A stretch of DNA of 64,000 nucleotides from Amaranthus tricolor (Eukaryota; Streptophyta; Magnoliopsida; Caryophyllales; Amaranthaceae): NCBI RefSeq assembly GCF_026212465.1, contig NC_080049.1, positions 6,295,564-6,359,563 of the forward strand, written 5' to 3'. Position 1 is the stretch's first letter. Each line of letters starts with the position of its first letter. The notes beneath the pieces were generated by a model, which saw nothing but the letters and a program-made list of their open reading frames with translations, searched no databases and was not told where the DNA came from. A program made the position numbers and the translations under genes. This document shows, in pieces, positions 1 through 12,800 of the stretch.

Positions 1-290
1 ACCTGTAGTCGAGCTGACTATCGTGTGGAAATTTCTATTAGAATTTTATCCACCCGAACTTTATTATTTTTATTTCAGTAAGAACATTTGAACTGGATTG
101 TATTTGGTTCGAAGAGGCCAATGGGTTCTCAAGTTGTAATTTTAGATTTCCGTTGTTTGTTTTTTTGTTATCTCGTCATTTCTATTTTATTTTTTTTGTC
201 ACTAGAACATTGTCGGTCCTAGAAGTGGTTTTATTTGATGTGCGATGTGTGGACCAGAATTCATATTTATATGAATTTATCCAATTCAAT
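1..290. other. Unassigned left edge
   Basis: AT-rich DNA with no convincing coding region or terminal repeat. It adjoins the copia remnant that starts near 291 and may belong to it, but no LTR boundary is visible. Confidence 0.4.
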
Positions 291-1025
291 TTAACCCGGG
301 CTATTATAGCACACGTGTAGAAGTATGTCGAACCACTGGAGAAAATAAGTCCACAATATCAACGCTTCTACTTGACTTAACCCTTTAGCAACTAGTCTAG
401 CCTTAAAACAAACCTCCTCAATTTCTGATGACCTTTCTTTCTTCTTGAGAATCCAATTACACTCTACAAGCTTCTTCTCCTTCGGCACCTTTACCAATTC
501 CCCATACTCAAATGACTTTACTTCATCAGCTACACGCAATGCATACCCTATCAACTCCTCAACACAAAACTTCCTACCCTCCATCTCCTCAATCAACCTA
601 ACAGGCTTCTTGATAACTCGTTTAGGCTTCTTAAGAATGGTGTCAGGGTAACTAGATGACCCTTGATTAGATTGCTCCACCTCCTCCTAGAGTATGAAAG
701 AGTAAGAGCAATCTCAGATTTTGGAGCACCCGACACTGGACTTTCGGCATCATCATTAATAAATTGTACCTGAGGTAAATTAGCATTGGGATTCAAACCT
801 GCCAAAACGGATCTGAGTCCATAAATCCGAATCGGATCTACAATCTTTTGTCATATCCCTATTATATTTTCTACTAAACTTTTCCACACCAAAAACTTCA
901 TTCTCTCATCGGATAGTGGGATATAAAAATTTTCTTCGTAACTCATTTTCTACTCCACTAAATTTCATACTTCACACTACTCACAAAGCACCAAGGATCC
1001 TCAATCTCGCTTTGATACTAATGGT
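291..1025 (-). pseudogene. Degenerate Ty1/copia remnant with primer-binding-site-like end
   Basis: Read on the minus strand, 680-330 encodes the start of a copia reverse transcriptase. The motif W-I-L-K-K-K-E followed by FKARLVAKGLSQVE is the family hallmark (consensus roughly W-x-K-x-K then YKARLVAKGFTQ). A linker-like reading frame at 805-593 overlaps it in another frame. At 1009-1020 the minus strand reads like the usual copia primer-binding site complementary to initiator-Met tRNA (TGGTATCAGAGC, here AGTATCAAAGCG), followed by an ATG-led gag-like frame that stops early. Most of gag, protease and integrase between these points is missing. The element is deleted and frameshifted, so it is a dead relic. 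The LTR should lie to the right of 1025 but its edges are not obvious. Confidence 0.75.
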
Positions 1026-1794
1026 TATTAATTTTGACACTCATAATTAGTAAAAAAGACGATGAAAATAATAGAGAAAAACAAACCCAACACCAACACA
1101 CACACAATTTATGAAAAAAATAAGAACACAAGTGTTTAGTCGGTAGTTTAAAGTACCCTTCGTTAAAGTTAAAATTAATATGATTTGATGTTCATTTGAC
1201 AACTACATCAATTTCGCACACGCTAAAATTAACTATAGCATTTTTTTCTCTCCTATGGAGTTCCCAAACACAAAAGCATATTTTTTCTCTCAAAAGCTCA
1301 ACAACAAAAAAATAAACAAATGTTGCTTTCTCTGAATTCTCTTTCATCAGTCCAAACAATCAAAGAGGTTTAACCTAAAAATTCAAATAAAGATTAGGTT
1401 AGAACATTAAAATCAAAGTTCTTATAGCTTTGCTTGCCTGAGCAATCTATCCGCTCGTGCAAACGAAGTATCAGTTAACTCACAACCTACATTTTGCTAT
1501 TTTGCTAGATTCAGTAGCCCATGGCTCAATCAAGCAATCTTTATTTTGCAATTTTTTCGCACTAGCTTGCTTTAGAACTCTTAGTATATAGAAGCCCCAA
1601 ATTCCTCATCAATGCAAGCCAATGCTTGCCCTATTAAATGCTCAAATTCTTCCTCCGTTCTGAAATACTTGCTACATAACAATTTTTGATACTATTCATC
1701 GTTCAAGCTTATTTCATACATTGTGGCTAATATAAGAAAAATATAGTCAAGTGGGATCTTGCTTGAATCATCTAATCGTATAATTTCACAATAT
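1026..1794. other. Gene-free, possibly LTR-derived
   Basis: This stretch directly follows the primer-binding-like site of the minus-strand copia relic and could be what is left of its LTR. No matching second LTR is present, and no gene is visible. Confidence 0.35.
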
Positions 1795-1935
1795 TCATCA
1801 TCATCATCCAACCCAGTATATCCCGCATATAGAAAAAACTATGGATAGGGTCTGGAGAGGGAAGGACGGCGGTAATTCATACCCATAGAGGAGAGCGCGG
1901 CCAAATGAGTCCCCCGACTCGAGAAAGATACGGAG
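1795..1935 (-). mobile_element. 3' end fragment of an RTE-type LINE
   Basis: On the minus strand the segment reads CCCTCTCCAGACCCTATCC, then GCGGGATATACTGGG, and ends in a GAT/TGA-type simple repeat (plus strand TCATCATCATCC at about 1798). This layout, a conserved CCAGACCC block, a GGGATATACTGGG block and a short terminal microsatellite, is the typical 3' tail of plant RTE LINEs. An RTE reverse transcriptase remnant lies elsewhere in the window at 33235-34090. Only the tail is present here, as expected of a 5'-truncated insertion. A SINE borrowing the same tail is an alternative. Confidence 0.6.
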
Positions 1936-3860
1936 ACGTAGGTACAAGGGAAAAAAAGACCTATAAAAGAAAAAAGAAAAAAGACCTATAAAAAAAGACC
2001 TATAATTTCATAATATTAACTTTTAATAATTTCTAAATATGTATAATTCAATATATAAATGATCAAAATAACACATTAAATTGCGTAAAAGTCAAATATA
2101 AAAAGTACAGTGAAACACTGGAAATACAACATTATAAATGGATGATTTGATTCTTTATTACTCAACAATTTCAATTGCATCATATGCCCTAAGAATCATC
2201 TATATTTGTACTTACTTTCTAGTATGATAGTTTATTTTACGTTACCTAGCTAAATGTTGTAAAGAAGGGGTAATTAAAACAGTGACAGCATCAATTATAT
2301 TTCTCAAGCTTATCAACCTTGGATTGAGGTGTCTACCCATCACCAATAATTCTACCACAAATATACTCAAAAACAAAAAAGAAAACTAATAGAAAAAAGA
2401 AAAAAAAATAACTATAAAAGCAGCTTCACAGAAGGCAGATTCTTATTTTCTCAATTTAGTACCTCATGATTAGCATCCATAAAGAATTGTACTCATCATT
2501 AGCAAACTTGGCCTATTTACACAACCTTTTTCATTTGTTCTAATTAAAATGCTTTTGTATAGTTACCAATATATTCTCGATTTGAAAATTTTATAAAATT
2601 TTAATTTGTTTTTAAATCGGTCTCACTAAAATTACTATAATATTATTTTTAATCCTGACTTATATTTTTTTATTATAAATTCTCATTCATTTATTTAATT
2701 TAATTACGTTTTCTTCTTTATCCACACATTTATGTTTTCATTTATTTACACATTTCTTTCGGTTCCATATAAAGTATATTTTTTTGCTCGACTCCTTACA
2801 CAACACCAAACAGGTGCATGTAACAATTCCCATGAAACAGATCGAGTTCTCCAAAATCAGGTTGTATATAATAACACTTAACATGAGACTCTACCATATA
2901 GAACGCTATTCAAGTCTTTAGATTGGTCGAATTCTAGAGGACTTGAAATACAAATTTTGGGTAATATATCTTATAGTTATTGGCTTTTAAAGTAAACCAT
3001 TGTAATAAATTAAACAAAATAATAATTTATTAATTCCTCATTTATGATCATTGTATTTAATTAAGAATTATTTCTATCATATATATGTCAAAAAATAACC
3101 TTTTCAAAAAGTATATATAATTTTTAAATATTTTTTTTGCATTTTATAGGTTACTCTAAATACCTCTAATTATTTTTTTTATAGTACTCCTTGATAACAA
3201 TTTTAACAATTTTCATTTTTCTATCTTAGTTATTTTTTTAGTTATTTAGTTACCTTATTATTATGTGTTACCCATTTATTTTTGCTTTTATTTTTATGGA
3301 TCGATTACAATTTTAATGTGGTTTGGTAATTACAGGTGCCTCCCAGGCAAGTTGTATACCATTTACCGTTCTCTTAGCATGGCTCATCTATTTGGAGAAT
3401 TATTTGACTGCACGCAATTTTTTTTTGCCATCTGCTTGGAAGGGTATGACTATGATCTGTCATTTAATACCTTCTTCTCTTGAATCTCAACTTATGTGGA
3501 ATATGTATTGATGATATATCATTAGTGACTCTTGACTCTTGATTGACAGTAAAGCAAGCTTAAACAGATACAACATTGCACTCAATACTCTATTGATTAA
3601 TAATAACAACATTTTGGTAAAGTAAGCTTAGCTACAAGATAATTATGCTTTCATAGAATGATTAGTCTTCCTTTTAAAAATATTTTAACAAAAGTCAGAG
3701 AATTTCATTTAAAAATGACGTTTCCTTAGGTCTCATGATAACCCAAGAAATATTTTTTGAAATAAAAATGAAAAAAAAAAACTTGAATTATATTGTCAAC
3801 CACATCCAACTCTTGCTTTCTATTCTATCGTACAAGTGACCCCCATAGGCATAGCCCATA
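1936..3860. other. Gene-free upstream region of the bHLH gene
   Basis: Very AT-rich spacer. A short open stretch at about 3330-3480 follows an acceptor-like TTACAG and could be read as an exon, but it matches no family I recognise and has no partner exons. I see nothing else to annotate. Confidence 0.5.
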
Positions 3861-3877
3861 GGGTATAAAGTCGGTAA

Positions 3878-3885
3878 TATAAATA
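3878..3885 (+). promoter_or_regulatory. Probable TATA box of the bHLH gene
   Basis: TATAAATA lies 144 bases upstream of the start codon at 4029, a normal distance for a plant gene with a leader of about 110 bases. A second candidate, GGTATAAAG, sits at 3862-3870. The choice between them is inference from position only. Confidence 0.5.
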
Positions 3886-4028
3886 TGTGGTCAGATGTAG
3901 CAAATCATTTTCCATCATTTTTCATTTTATCATTCAACATAGTATAACCTCCCCTATATTAATAAGTAAAAGAAATTAAGAGAGTAACTAATCTAAGTTT
4001 TAATTATATTTATTATCAAGAATATAAT

Positions 4029-7000
4029 ATGGCAGAAGAATATTGTGGAGCAACAAACTGGTGGGATTCTACACCATCTAACAGAAGTAGGTTCGACGGC
4101 GGCGGTACTGGCGGTGGTGGTGGTTCTTCTACAACTTCCTCCACCACTACGCTTACGAATACCGGTGATGGGCCTGGATTCGGGTGGTTAACTGATGGGC
4201 CTACTCCGGTGGATACTAAGATGGACTCTACATCACTTCAACTTGTGGGCCTAGGCTTGTCTTCTCAAGCCATGGCAGAGTGGAACCAGGAACCTGCTCT
4301 ACTGTAAGTTCTTACTTCTTTGGGCTTGTCTTGTATGAGATAATATTACTGTAAACGATCACTTTAAAATTATATGTGATCACTTTTAACAGATTAAATA
4401 TAAGTAAATCAACTCAATAGGAATGATAATGATCTAACCATAATTCTTTTTGTATATTTAACTATATAGTAATCCTTAAATGTTTAAATATAAAGAAAAA
4501 GTTCGTGTCCATCATTAGATAGAGATATTAATTAAATTCAAAATTTGCGCATTGAATCAAAGAAAATTAATAAGAATCTTAGACAACAATGCAAAAGCAT
4601 TAATTTCAAACAATTAGAGTTTGTTATATGAACGAATAGATCAGTTTTTAGATTATTACATTTTTAAAAATTAATTTTTTGTTAAATAATCGTACGAGTA
4701 TTTATGTTTTACTGATCTGATTGTCACAAATCTATTACCGCTGACATTTCTTACTTTTATGACAGTCGAAATCCAGAGAAAGCGGATAATAGTTTTAGGT
4801 CTATGCTACAAGAAGGCATGGGTTTAAACACAAACTTTCAGCAAGATGCAACCGGAGGAGGATTAATTTTCGCAAGTAATAGCAATAATAATAATTCATC
4901 GCAAATTAATCAAAGAAGAGAAAAATTATTTGAAGGAAACGAAGATTTAAGCCCGGAATTTAAACAAATGGGGCGCGGATTTTCGTTGGATAGTCAACAA
5001 CCACAATTTTCCCCAAGTGGTAGTTCAATAGAAAGCACAATAACATGTCAAGGGTTAGCTCCACCTTCAGGATTTCAGCACGATTCGAGTTCAACAAGCT
5101 CGGTTTTTGGTAGTCCATCAAGTATTCTTCAAGGGTTAATGGGTGGTCCCGATCAACAACACCAACAACACCAACAACAAATAAATAGTAATTTTCAACA
5201 TAATTATTTTGGTAATGAGCAACACCATCATCAAGCACAATTGTCATCTTCATGGGCAAAAGTGCCGCAATTTCTTAGAGCGTCGTCTCCAAAACAACAG
5301 CAGCAGCAACAACAACAACGACAACAAGAGCAACACCATCTTCAATTTATCAATAACGCGGCTTATTGGAGTGGATCAGCTTCATTAAATGAAGTGAGGC
5401 CTAATTTGTTCTCATCGTTGCAGGGCGCTCAATTGCCTACCATGCCTACCTTTGAAGAAAAACAAAAGGTAAAGTTATTGGAATTAATTTTGCAGTGGTT
5501 GCCTTTTAATGCCAATCAACACCATCATATATTCTACTCCATAATAAGAGTACCAAATAATACTATTAAAAGATTTTTTAATCATCGATAAACAAATTTA
5601 ATTTGTTAATTGTAAAGAACGAATAATTCCATCCAAGCAATATAATTAATTCAATCATTTAAACATATTTATCAAAATTTTAATATTAAGTATGAGATTA
5701 TAATTGGCATTTAGTTTTAAGTAATTCTTTAAATTGTATCAATATCAATATATAGAAAAAGCCTTGTACTTTTATGAATTGATCTACACTATTTTAATTT
5801 GCATAAACCTTAAAAAGTTTAAAAATAATAAATATAATCATTGGGATATACTTTATATTTATAAGTAGGTACATACTAAAATAGTGTCGACCAAGTTTAT
5901 AATAACAAAACCAATAGCTTAGATTTCATAGTAAAATTATTGATGCATGAATATCGTGATTGGCGTTAAAATTACCAGTTCAACAGCTCCAATTTTATTG
6001 TGAATTAGGGTTTTGACAAAAAAAAATTTTTTATTAAGAGCATGAAGTATTTACTATTGTCAAGACAAATTTAGTTAATAAGACAATTCTTCCTGAACTA
6101 TAATGTAAGTTTCCCATAAATTCTGTGATGATGTATGTACTTTGTTGTTCAGGAAAAATACTGCTTATGGTGAATTTTAGGTTAATTTCATATGTATGGT
6201 TTAATTTTTTTTTTTTTTTAATTTTAATTTTATTATGTTATAGACTACTATGGAGGTAAGGGATACAAATTCAATAGTGAAAAAGAGTAATTCAGAGAAT
6301 AATACTAAAAGAACCAGGAATGATGGTGCTTCATCAACTTTACCACCATTTAAGGTATTATATTCTTATTACTTATATATGGTTGGAATGCTTTTTAATT
6401 AGCCCTATAATATATCTCGGACTTATAAAATTTAAAGCCGTTGATATATTGTTGCCCTGAATTATAACGAACTATAAACTTAGTCTATTTATTTTTTTAA
6501 AGTGCAACAATTTTAAAAATATAAAAATAGTAAATATTTAATTTGAGGGTACGAAAAATATTTACTATTTTTAAATATATGCACCCTCTATTAAGTTGAA
6601 CAAGAGATAAATTGATTAATTAAAGAGTTGGCTTCCTAACTAGCTTAAATATATTATACGTTATTGATTGATTGTAAGAAAATCTTTTAACTAGGTAAGG
6701 AAAGAGAAGATGGGGGACAGAATCACTGCTCTTCAACAATTAGTTTCGCCTTTTGGAAAGGTAAATTCAAAACTAAACTTTAATATTGTGCCTTTTCCTC
6801 AATTTTTCATATTATTTTATTCTTTTTAGTTCAATATGATCATCATAAAATTTTGAATATTTTAATTTACAGTTTTATGTCATTTCCTGAATGTCAAATG
6901 TCAATGGTGTGAATCCTACCTCATACACTTACGCTGCCCCAAATTAAATCATTAACATAACATTGGTGTAATTGTGTAATGTTTGAACATCTTTTAAATT

Positions 7001-9613
7001 TAAGACTTTCTTTTGTTTTATATAAAATCTTTCAATCACTTGCTTTAATTATTTTTCCTTTCTATTTAATGTTCTTATATCTTTCATTTTAGTTTGTTTT
7101 ATTTATTATTCTCTTAAAGAGTTTTTCTGTTTATATTATATTTTTTTGATGTAATTAACTTTAATTAATCACTTTAATTTTGATATTTATTAATGTTAAT
7201 GATCCACACATATTTCCTCTAACTTTACATTATAATACTTATAGTTCTTATATGTTTTTCATTAACTTTATTTTAACATTTTTAATATTTGTGTCTTTAT
7301 ATTTTTTTCACTAACTATGTACATATTTCTAGTTTTTCTTTATATTCTTTATTATTCAATAAAATACTATTTGTTCTGTTGCATCTTATTACATTTCTTT
7401 ATTATTTCACAAGGGTATCTTATATATAGGAAAGAAGCGAATAATATTTAATGTATTTTATTTTTGAATGCGTAGATTTAGTTTTGCCATAATCGAACAT
7501 AGGTTATTATTAGATACCGAACTGAAGGATAAAATTAATCGTAGAGATGAATGATCCTGTGGTGCTGAAATTCTCACCGTTTCTTTCAGCTTTAATTCAT
7601 GACTTTTAGCAAAAGAGCTAAGCATGGCATTGATTGATGATTCATCATATGTCATTCTTTTGTTCCAGATCATTTTTTTGGTTGAAAAAGCTTACTTTTA
7701 ATAAGTCTTTTTAATTAATATTTTTTTCAATCCTTAGTGCACACTAATTAATATTGGTCCATAAATGAATCATGGTATATTTCTTTTTTTCTTTTTCTGC
7801 CTTTTTCAGACTGATACTGCATCAGTCCTCTCTGAAGCCATTGAGTATATCAAGTTTCTCCATGAACAAGTTAGTGTAAGTTAATCATTATTTTATATAG
7901 TTATATTTCAAAAATTATTTTTTTTTATTTTGAGACATTTAAAAATAATGTTACTTCCGTAACTAATTATGACATGTTATGTTGGAAATTTCATTTTAAG
8001 GAATCAACTCAACCAAAAGTTTAAGTTAGTAGTTGAGACTCTAAGATATGTTATATACTCTAACACACCCTTTTACACGAAAGCCTTTTGAGATAAAAGT
8101 GTGGATGTAGCACAGTGCACATACCCTCGTTATACCTAATGCAAAATATTCAACTATAAATAAAGGGTAATTAAGATTCAAACCCGTGACCTCTTGCCCC
8201 GTTAGCTTCTGATACCATGTCAAATAACCAACGTGATCAAAATCTTAAGCTAATGATTGAAGTCGCAGAATATGTTATATACTTTAATATTTTACTATTA
8301 GTTGTAAATATAAAAAATCAAAAATAGTTCAAAAAGTATAATGCGTTCTAATAATAAAAAACATATTTCTCCGTCAATGGGATATTACAGGTTTTAAGCA
8401 ACCCATACTTAAAAAGTGGAGGCTCCTACCATCAACATCAACAGGTATATATTCTTTTCATTTATTAAATTCAAAGGGAGTTTAATTTTAGATAAACTAG
8501 GAAAATTGATTATTTATCAATTATTTATTGTATGATTTAACAAATAATTTAACTTCTAAAATTAGGGTAAAAAGAGTTTCAATATTTTCCTTCAAAATTC
8601 ATAAGAAATTCGATTGCTTCTTGATGTCATTCCTAACATTTGTACTTCGTCTTTTAAATTTAATAGTTTTCCATCCAACAAATAAAAGTAAATTAAATTC
8701 AATATACATATTCGGGTAATTTTATAGTGGTTGGTTCTCAAATTCAATTACCATAATGAAGCAAATCTCAAACATTGATTTTCCTATCATGAAATCAGAG
8801 GCACTAATTTATTTTAATGATTACGTAATGATTAAAATGCAATTAATTTTTTTTTAAAATAAGAAATGACTGTTTAAATGATTATTTTTTGACACAAATC
8901 AAAATTATTTGTAAGAAAAAGTCAATCAATACAGACGTTATATTTAAGTTACATTAATATGTATTTTACTAATATTAATTAATATAGTAATTAACGTTGT
9001 TTGAAAATCAATCACAATAAAATACAAATACCCTACATTTCCTATTAAAATAATTTGTATGTAAAACATTTTTTAAAAATTAAAATTAATAATTCAATTT
9101 TTTGCTCGTCCACTGTGAATTAGTTTATTTTAGATTATTTATTAATAATTCAGCATTTGGCCTTAGTTTGCTGTGAATAATCCAACATTTATCTAAGTTT
9201 TTTAGCAACATACTCTATTATTATCTAGTAATAGTAATATGGTATATTGTGGGCAAATCTATAATAAAGGTTAGATAATTAAAAAATAATTCAAGGCTAG
9301 AATTATTTATAGCTGATGAATGAAAATTTGAATTATTAATATTAATTTTTTCTTTAAAAAAATTACATAAACTAACACCCTTTAGTTCTTTTTCATTAAT
9401 TATATAAGAGGCTTTAATTATAATTTTATGTGGTATATAATTTCAATCTTATTCATGTAGAGTAATGAAAAGGCAAAGATGGATCCAGACGGTCCAAAGC
9501 AAGATCTAAGGAGTAGAGGATTATGCTTGGTACCCGTTTCTAGCACCTTTCCAGTAACACATGAAACTACTGTTGATTTTTGGACACCTACATTTGGAGG
9601 AACTTTTCGATGA
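4029..9613 (+). CDS. bHLH112: bHLH112-type transcription factor, seven exons, 475 aa
   Basis: Exons: 4029-4303, 4766-5468, 6244-6354, 6695-6760, 7810-7875, 8391-8444 and 9461-9613. All introns are GT-AG and the phases join cleanly. The protein opens MAEEYCGA and carries the subfamily block MDSTSLQLVGLGLSS...WNQ (about residues 66-88), low-complexity Ser/Gly and poly-Gln stretches, then the HLH formed by exons 4-5: VRKEKMGDRITALQQLVSPF, followed by GKTDTASVLSEAIEYIKFLH. It ends with the conserved tail CLVPVSSTFPV...FWTPTFGG. These blocks match Arabidopsis bHLH112, a nuclear regulator linked to salt and drought responses. The region before helix 1 lacks the canonical His-Glu-Arg of E-box binders, as is usual in this subfamily. 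At 475 aa it is longer than Arabidopsis bHLH112 (about 390), mostly through Gln/His-rich sequence in exon 2. Intron 5 holds a TRIM at 7995-8289. Sister genes bHLH110 or bHLH123 are less likely alternatives. Confidence 0.93.
5296..5336 (+). repeat. CAA/CAG run encoding poly-Gln in the bHLH gene
   Basis: A trinucleotide tract inside exon 2 encodes an almost pure Gln run. A second CAACA-rich tract at about 5155-5180 encodes a Gln/His run. Both are in frame and could vary in length between accessions. Confidence 0.8.
7995..8289 (-). mobile_element. TRIM retrotransposon in bHLH intron 5
   Basis: A complete but aged terminal-repeat retrotransposon in miniature, 295 bp, minus orientation. The 5' LTR is 8218-8289 and the 3' LTR 7995-8065 (72 and 71 bp). 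They share GTATATAACATAT and GTTGA..C-type blocks. Directly after the 5' LTR is a primer-binding site for initiator-Met tRNA (8205-8217, minus strand TGGTATCAGAAGC). Next to the 3' LTR is a purine-rich AAAAGGGTG tract. There is no coding capacity. Two related copies occur at 62701-63961. No clear target duplication survives, and the ends have mutated. Confidence 0.75.
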
Positions 9614-10958
9614 TAAATCGAACGAAAAGAAAAAAAAAAAAATCATTGCTAGAACATATTCTTGATACGATAATGAAAAAAGAGAAAAAGGGAAGTATAT
9701 ATCTCATTGATGGAATCTCCCTATTCAAGTTGAAAGATAGAGATCATTGGTCGATTGATGAGATTGATCAATGAAAAAAAAAAGATGAGGGATTTGATGA
9801 CGTTATTAGAATTCATCCATTTGTTATTTAGTCTGATTTTTGTTATTTTAAATTTGCAGCATTAAGAAAAATTAAAGTGAGACTTTTTAGGGTAATTAGC
9901 AAATTCAAAATGGCCTAGGGATACAAACTGTGTAGCATGTACTAGCAAGGACGGAAACAATAATGGAGGAAAACAAATTGTGAATATGGAGAAAAGAAAA
10001 GGAAAGGAATATGGCTTTTAATCAAATGGACATACAAAAAGAAGGATATATAGACCATTTGAATAGCAAAAAAAAAGATAGAAAAAATATAAAGTATGGC
10101 TTTTCTTGGGGGACCTTCAAGCAAGTTAAGTAAAAAGGCCAATGAGAAAATATTCATCTTTAGTTTGTAATAATTACATGATTATGATTATGATTATGAT
10201 TAGTTTATATTATTTTAGTTAGTATTAAGGTTGGTTAGAGTTCCACAAACAAGGCAAAGTTTGGTAGAGAAATGGAAGTCTAGGTTGAAATTTTATTTGC
10301 TTTGGATGAAGATATTAGCACTCCATAGATACAAGTTGAGGATTGTTCCTTTAAAAGAGTATTACAAACTAGTACTAGTCTTAGAGTGCTAAAATCCTCA
10401 TGCAGTTTGTTTATTGTACACCAAATTAATATTGATTTTTTCTTTATTAACGAAATATAGTATGATCTTAAAAAAATTTCACTAAATTGTTAATTTTATG
10501 TTACTTATTTTGTATTGTATCTATCAAAAAACTGTTATATTTTATGTCTTATAATTTGTTATGTTATTATTAAATATTTTCTAGCCTTTACGTAATAAAT
10601 TCAGAAAAACAAAAGCATGGAACATAATAATGTATTATTTGTTTTCAATTGTTTAATTATGATGAAAATAATTAAACAAGCTAATCATCTTAACTTGTTT
10701 TTGGGTTCTACATAATGAAAAATTCAAAAAAGAGAAAAAAAAGAGATATAAGGTGATAAATGGAATAATTGAATTCCTGAATAGGGGGAGAGAGGGAAAT
10801 GGAGTCTGTGAAGGTGGGGGTGTCATTGGATTGGAAATCTACCTTTTAGATTTGTTTAATTGATAGGGAATATGTTAGTGGAAATGTAAGTGGGGTCCAC
10901 ATCTCCTACTTTTAGGGATTTTTTTATTTTCACGCATTATTATATTTTCTTTTATTTA
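9614..10958. other. Downstream of the bHLH gene, no gene seen
   Basis: Presumed 3' UTR followed by AT-rich spacer. It contains a short ATTATG-type repeat at about 10181-10201. An open frame runs on from the last exon in a different frame but has no recognisable family. Confidence 0.5.
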
Positions 10959-11218
10959 ACTCCCTCCAATTCACTACTAATATTCTATTTGCTTTATGCA
11001 TTTTATCCAATGTACTTATTTGAATATTTATATCTCTAATTGTGCATGATTAAAAGTTATGAAAAGTTAATATGAATAATCCTTGCATTGAGACGAATCA
11101 AACAAAATTTCACTTGACAATGTTTTAACTTATAAATTAATAATAAAATACAAATTAAGAGTAAGAGATAAATAGTGTTTAAAAAGCAAATAGGATATTA
11201 GTGCTGAATTGGAGAGAG
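10959..11218. mobile_element. Stowaway-like MITE
   Basis: About 260 bp with terminal inverted repeats of roughly 40 bp. The left end reads ACTCCCTCCAATTCACTAC and the right end, reverse-complemented, TACTCTCTCCAATTCAGCAC. Both continue into TAATAT.CTATTTGCTTT. The CTCCCTCC-type terminus and flanking TA fit Tc1/mariner-derived Stowaway elements. It has no coding capacity. Confidence 0.75.
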
Positions 11219-12172
11219 TATTTATTAAAAAAAGAAGAGACTAAGAGAAGGTGATGGGTGAGCCCATCATCCATACTTTTGTGCTTTTAATCGTATGGTC
11301 ATATTTGAGGAGCGTCCACTTGAAGGTTTCAAAGGAAGAGCTAAGTGTGGAAAACAAGATTTTTTTTTCTATAAAAAAATTAAAACAAAGATGTTATTGT
11401 TTGACTTTTCATCTTTGAGTGTAATTTTATAATCAATAAAAGTAATTTCACTATCAATAAGATTTGTCCAAGTAAATCTACAAGTTTAAAGTCTAAGTCT
11501 TACAAATCTTGACTTAGAAAAAGGTCACCACAAGACTTATATAACTTAGTATATGAATTAAAGAAAGTTTGTAGAAAAGTGGAATAAATGAAAAACAACC
11601 TATTTTAGAATAGAAATAGAAAAAGTATTTCAACATGTTTAGAGTTGAATAGTGTTAGAATTCTTAATTTGAACAACTAAACCATTTTTCTTATGAAAAT
11701 TTTCCACTCGATTTGATAATTTCTCTTTCATTGGAACAAATTATTTTGGGCCAAAAGTCTAGCCAATCAAAGCATGTGTGTATAGGATGGTGTTAGAGAT
11801 TAGAGACAAATAGCGAAAGCGACAACCAAGTTAAGATGATGTAGAAAATTATGACTTAAAGGCGACAAGTAATGAACTAAACAAATTCAAATGCACGCAA
11901 ATATTAAGATGAAGCTGATTCTTTTGTTGTTGCATGAGAATCAGTTTTGAGATAGACTGTCTTAGTCCATCCTTTTTGTATGTGTGTCCTTAGCTGGTAC
12001 GAAGTTCCTAGATTAGATGGAGTCTTGTACTAGGCATATTTCTTTCCTGGCATGGACTCTCTATCATCCTCTACACGAATGCTTTTATTTTTCTGAAAGC
12101 CTTGTTGAGTTGACTCTCTCATCATTTCTTTCTGACTAGAAAGAGGAATATATGATTCATCTCCCTCTTCTA
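11219..12172. other. Gene-free spacer
   Basis: AT-rich spacer between the MITE and the minisatellite. No gene or structured repeat recognised. Confidence 0.45.
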
Positions 12173-12300
12173 CCTGTTCAAACCTGTATCTGAAAACCTC
12201 CAAAAGTTGAGATGCTTGACAACCTGTTCAAACTTGTATCTGAAAAACTCCAAGAGTTGAGATAATTGAAAACCTGTTCAAACCTGTATTTGATACTGAA
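12173..12300 (+). repeat. 50-bp minisatellite, block 1
   Basis: About 2.5 units of a 50-bp repeat. CCTGTTCAAAC recurs at 12173, 12223 and 12273, each followed by CTCCAAAAGTTGAGAT or a variant. The same unit forms block 2, about 300 bp further on. Confidence 0.85.
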
Positions 12301-12602
12301 GACAGATCCTTGAATTTTTGAACCAGAATTCATAGGTTTGGGGGAGAAATTGCATGTGTAAAATATTAGTCATAAGTAATTCTGGTAGAAAATCGTCTGG
12401 AAAGATTATATTAAGATTAATCTGGGAGAAAATAATGAGGTTAGATGAAGATCTGGAAACTTAATGATAAAAAGTTTGGGGAGATTGAGGAATGTGTGAA
12501 CATGCATTAAGAATGTTAGTGCATGAGGGCATCACGTAGGGATATGAGGATAGTTGTACACTGTTTAAGTTAATACAAGGTAGAATATGAAGAAGAATGC
12601 AG

Positions 12603-12800
12603 GTAAACTCCAAAAGTTGAGATGATAGACAACATGTTCAAACCTGTATCTGGAAAACTCCAAAAGTTGAGATGATTGACAACCTGTTCAAACCTGTATC
12701 CGAAAAACTCCAAAAGTTGAGATGATTGCCAACCTGTTCAAACCTGTATCTGGAAAACTCCAAGAATTGAAATGATTGACGACCTGTTCAAACCTATAGC
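12603..12800 (+). repeat. 50-bp minisatellite, block 2
   Basis: Four units with period 50. The TGTTCAAACC core recurs near 12635, 12685, 12735 and 12785. An open frame on the minus strand (12963-12688) runs through part of this block, but it has no known family and is probably a by-product of the repeat. Confidence 0.85.

Noticed and set aside
3265..3511. Possible exon near 3.3-3.5 kb
   Set aside because: Acceptor-like start but no recognisable protein, partner exon or start codon context.
4960..5259. 99-aa minus-strand open frame within bHLH exon 2
   Set aside because: Shadow of a Gln-rich exon on the other strand.
9580..9774. 64-aa open frame across the end of the bHLH gene
   Set aside because: It starts inside the last bHLH exon in another frame and continues into low-complexity UTR. 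No homology recognised.
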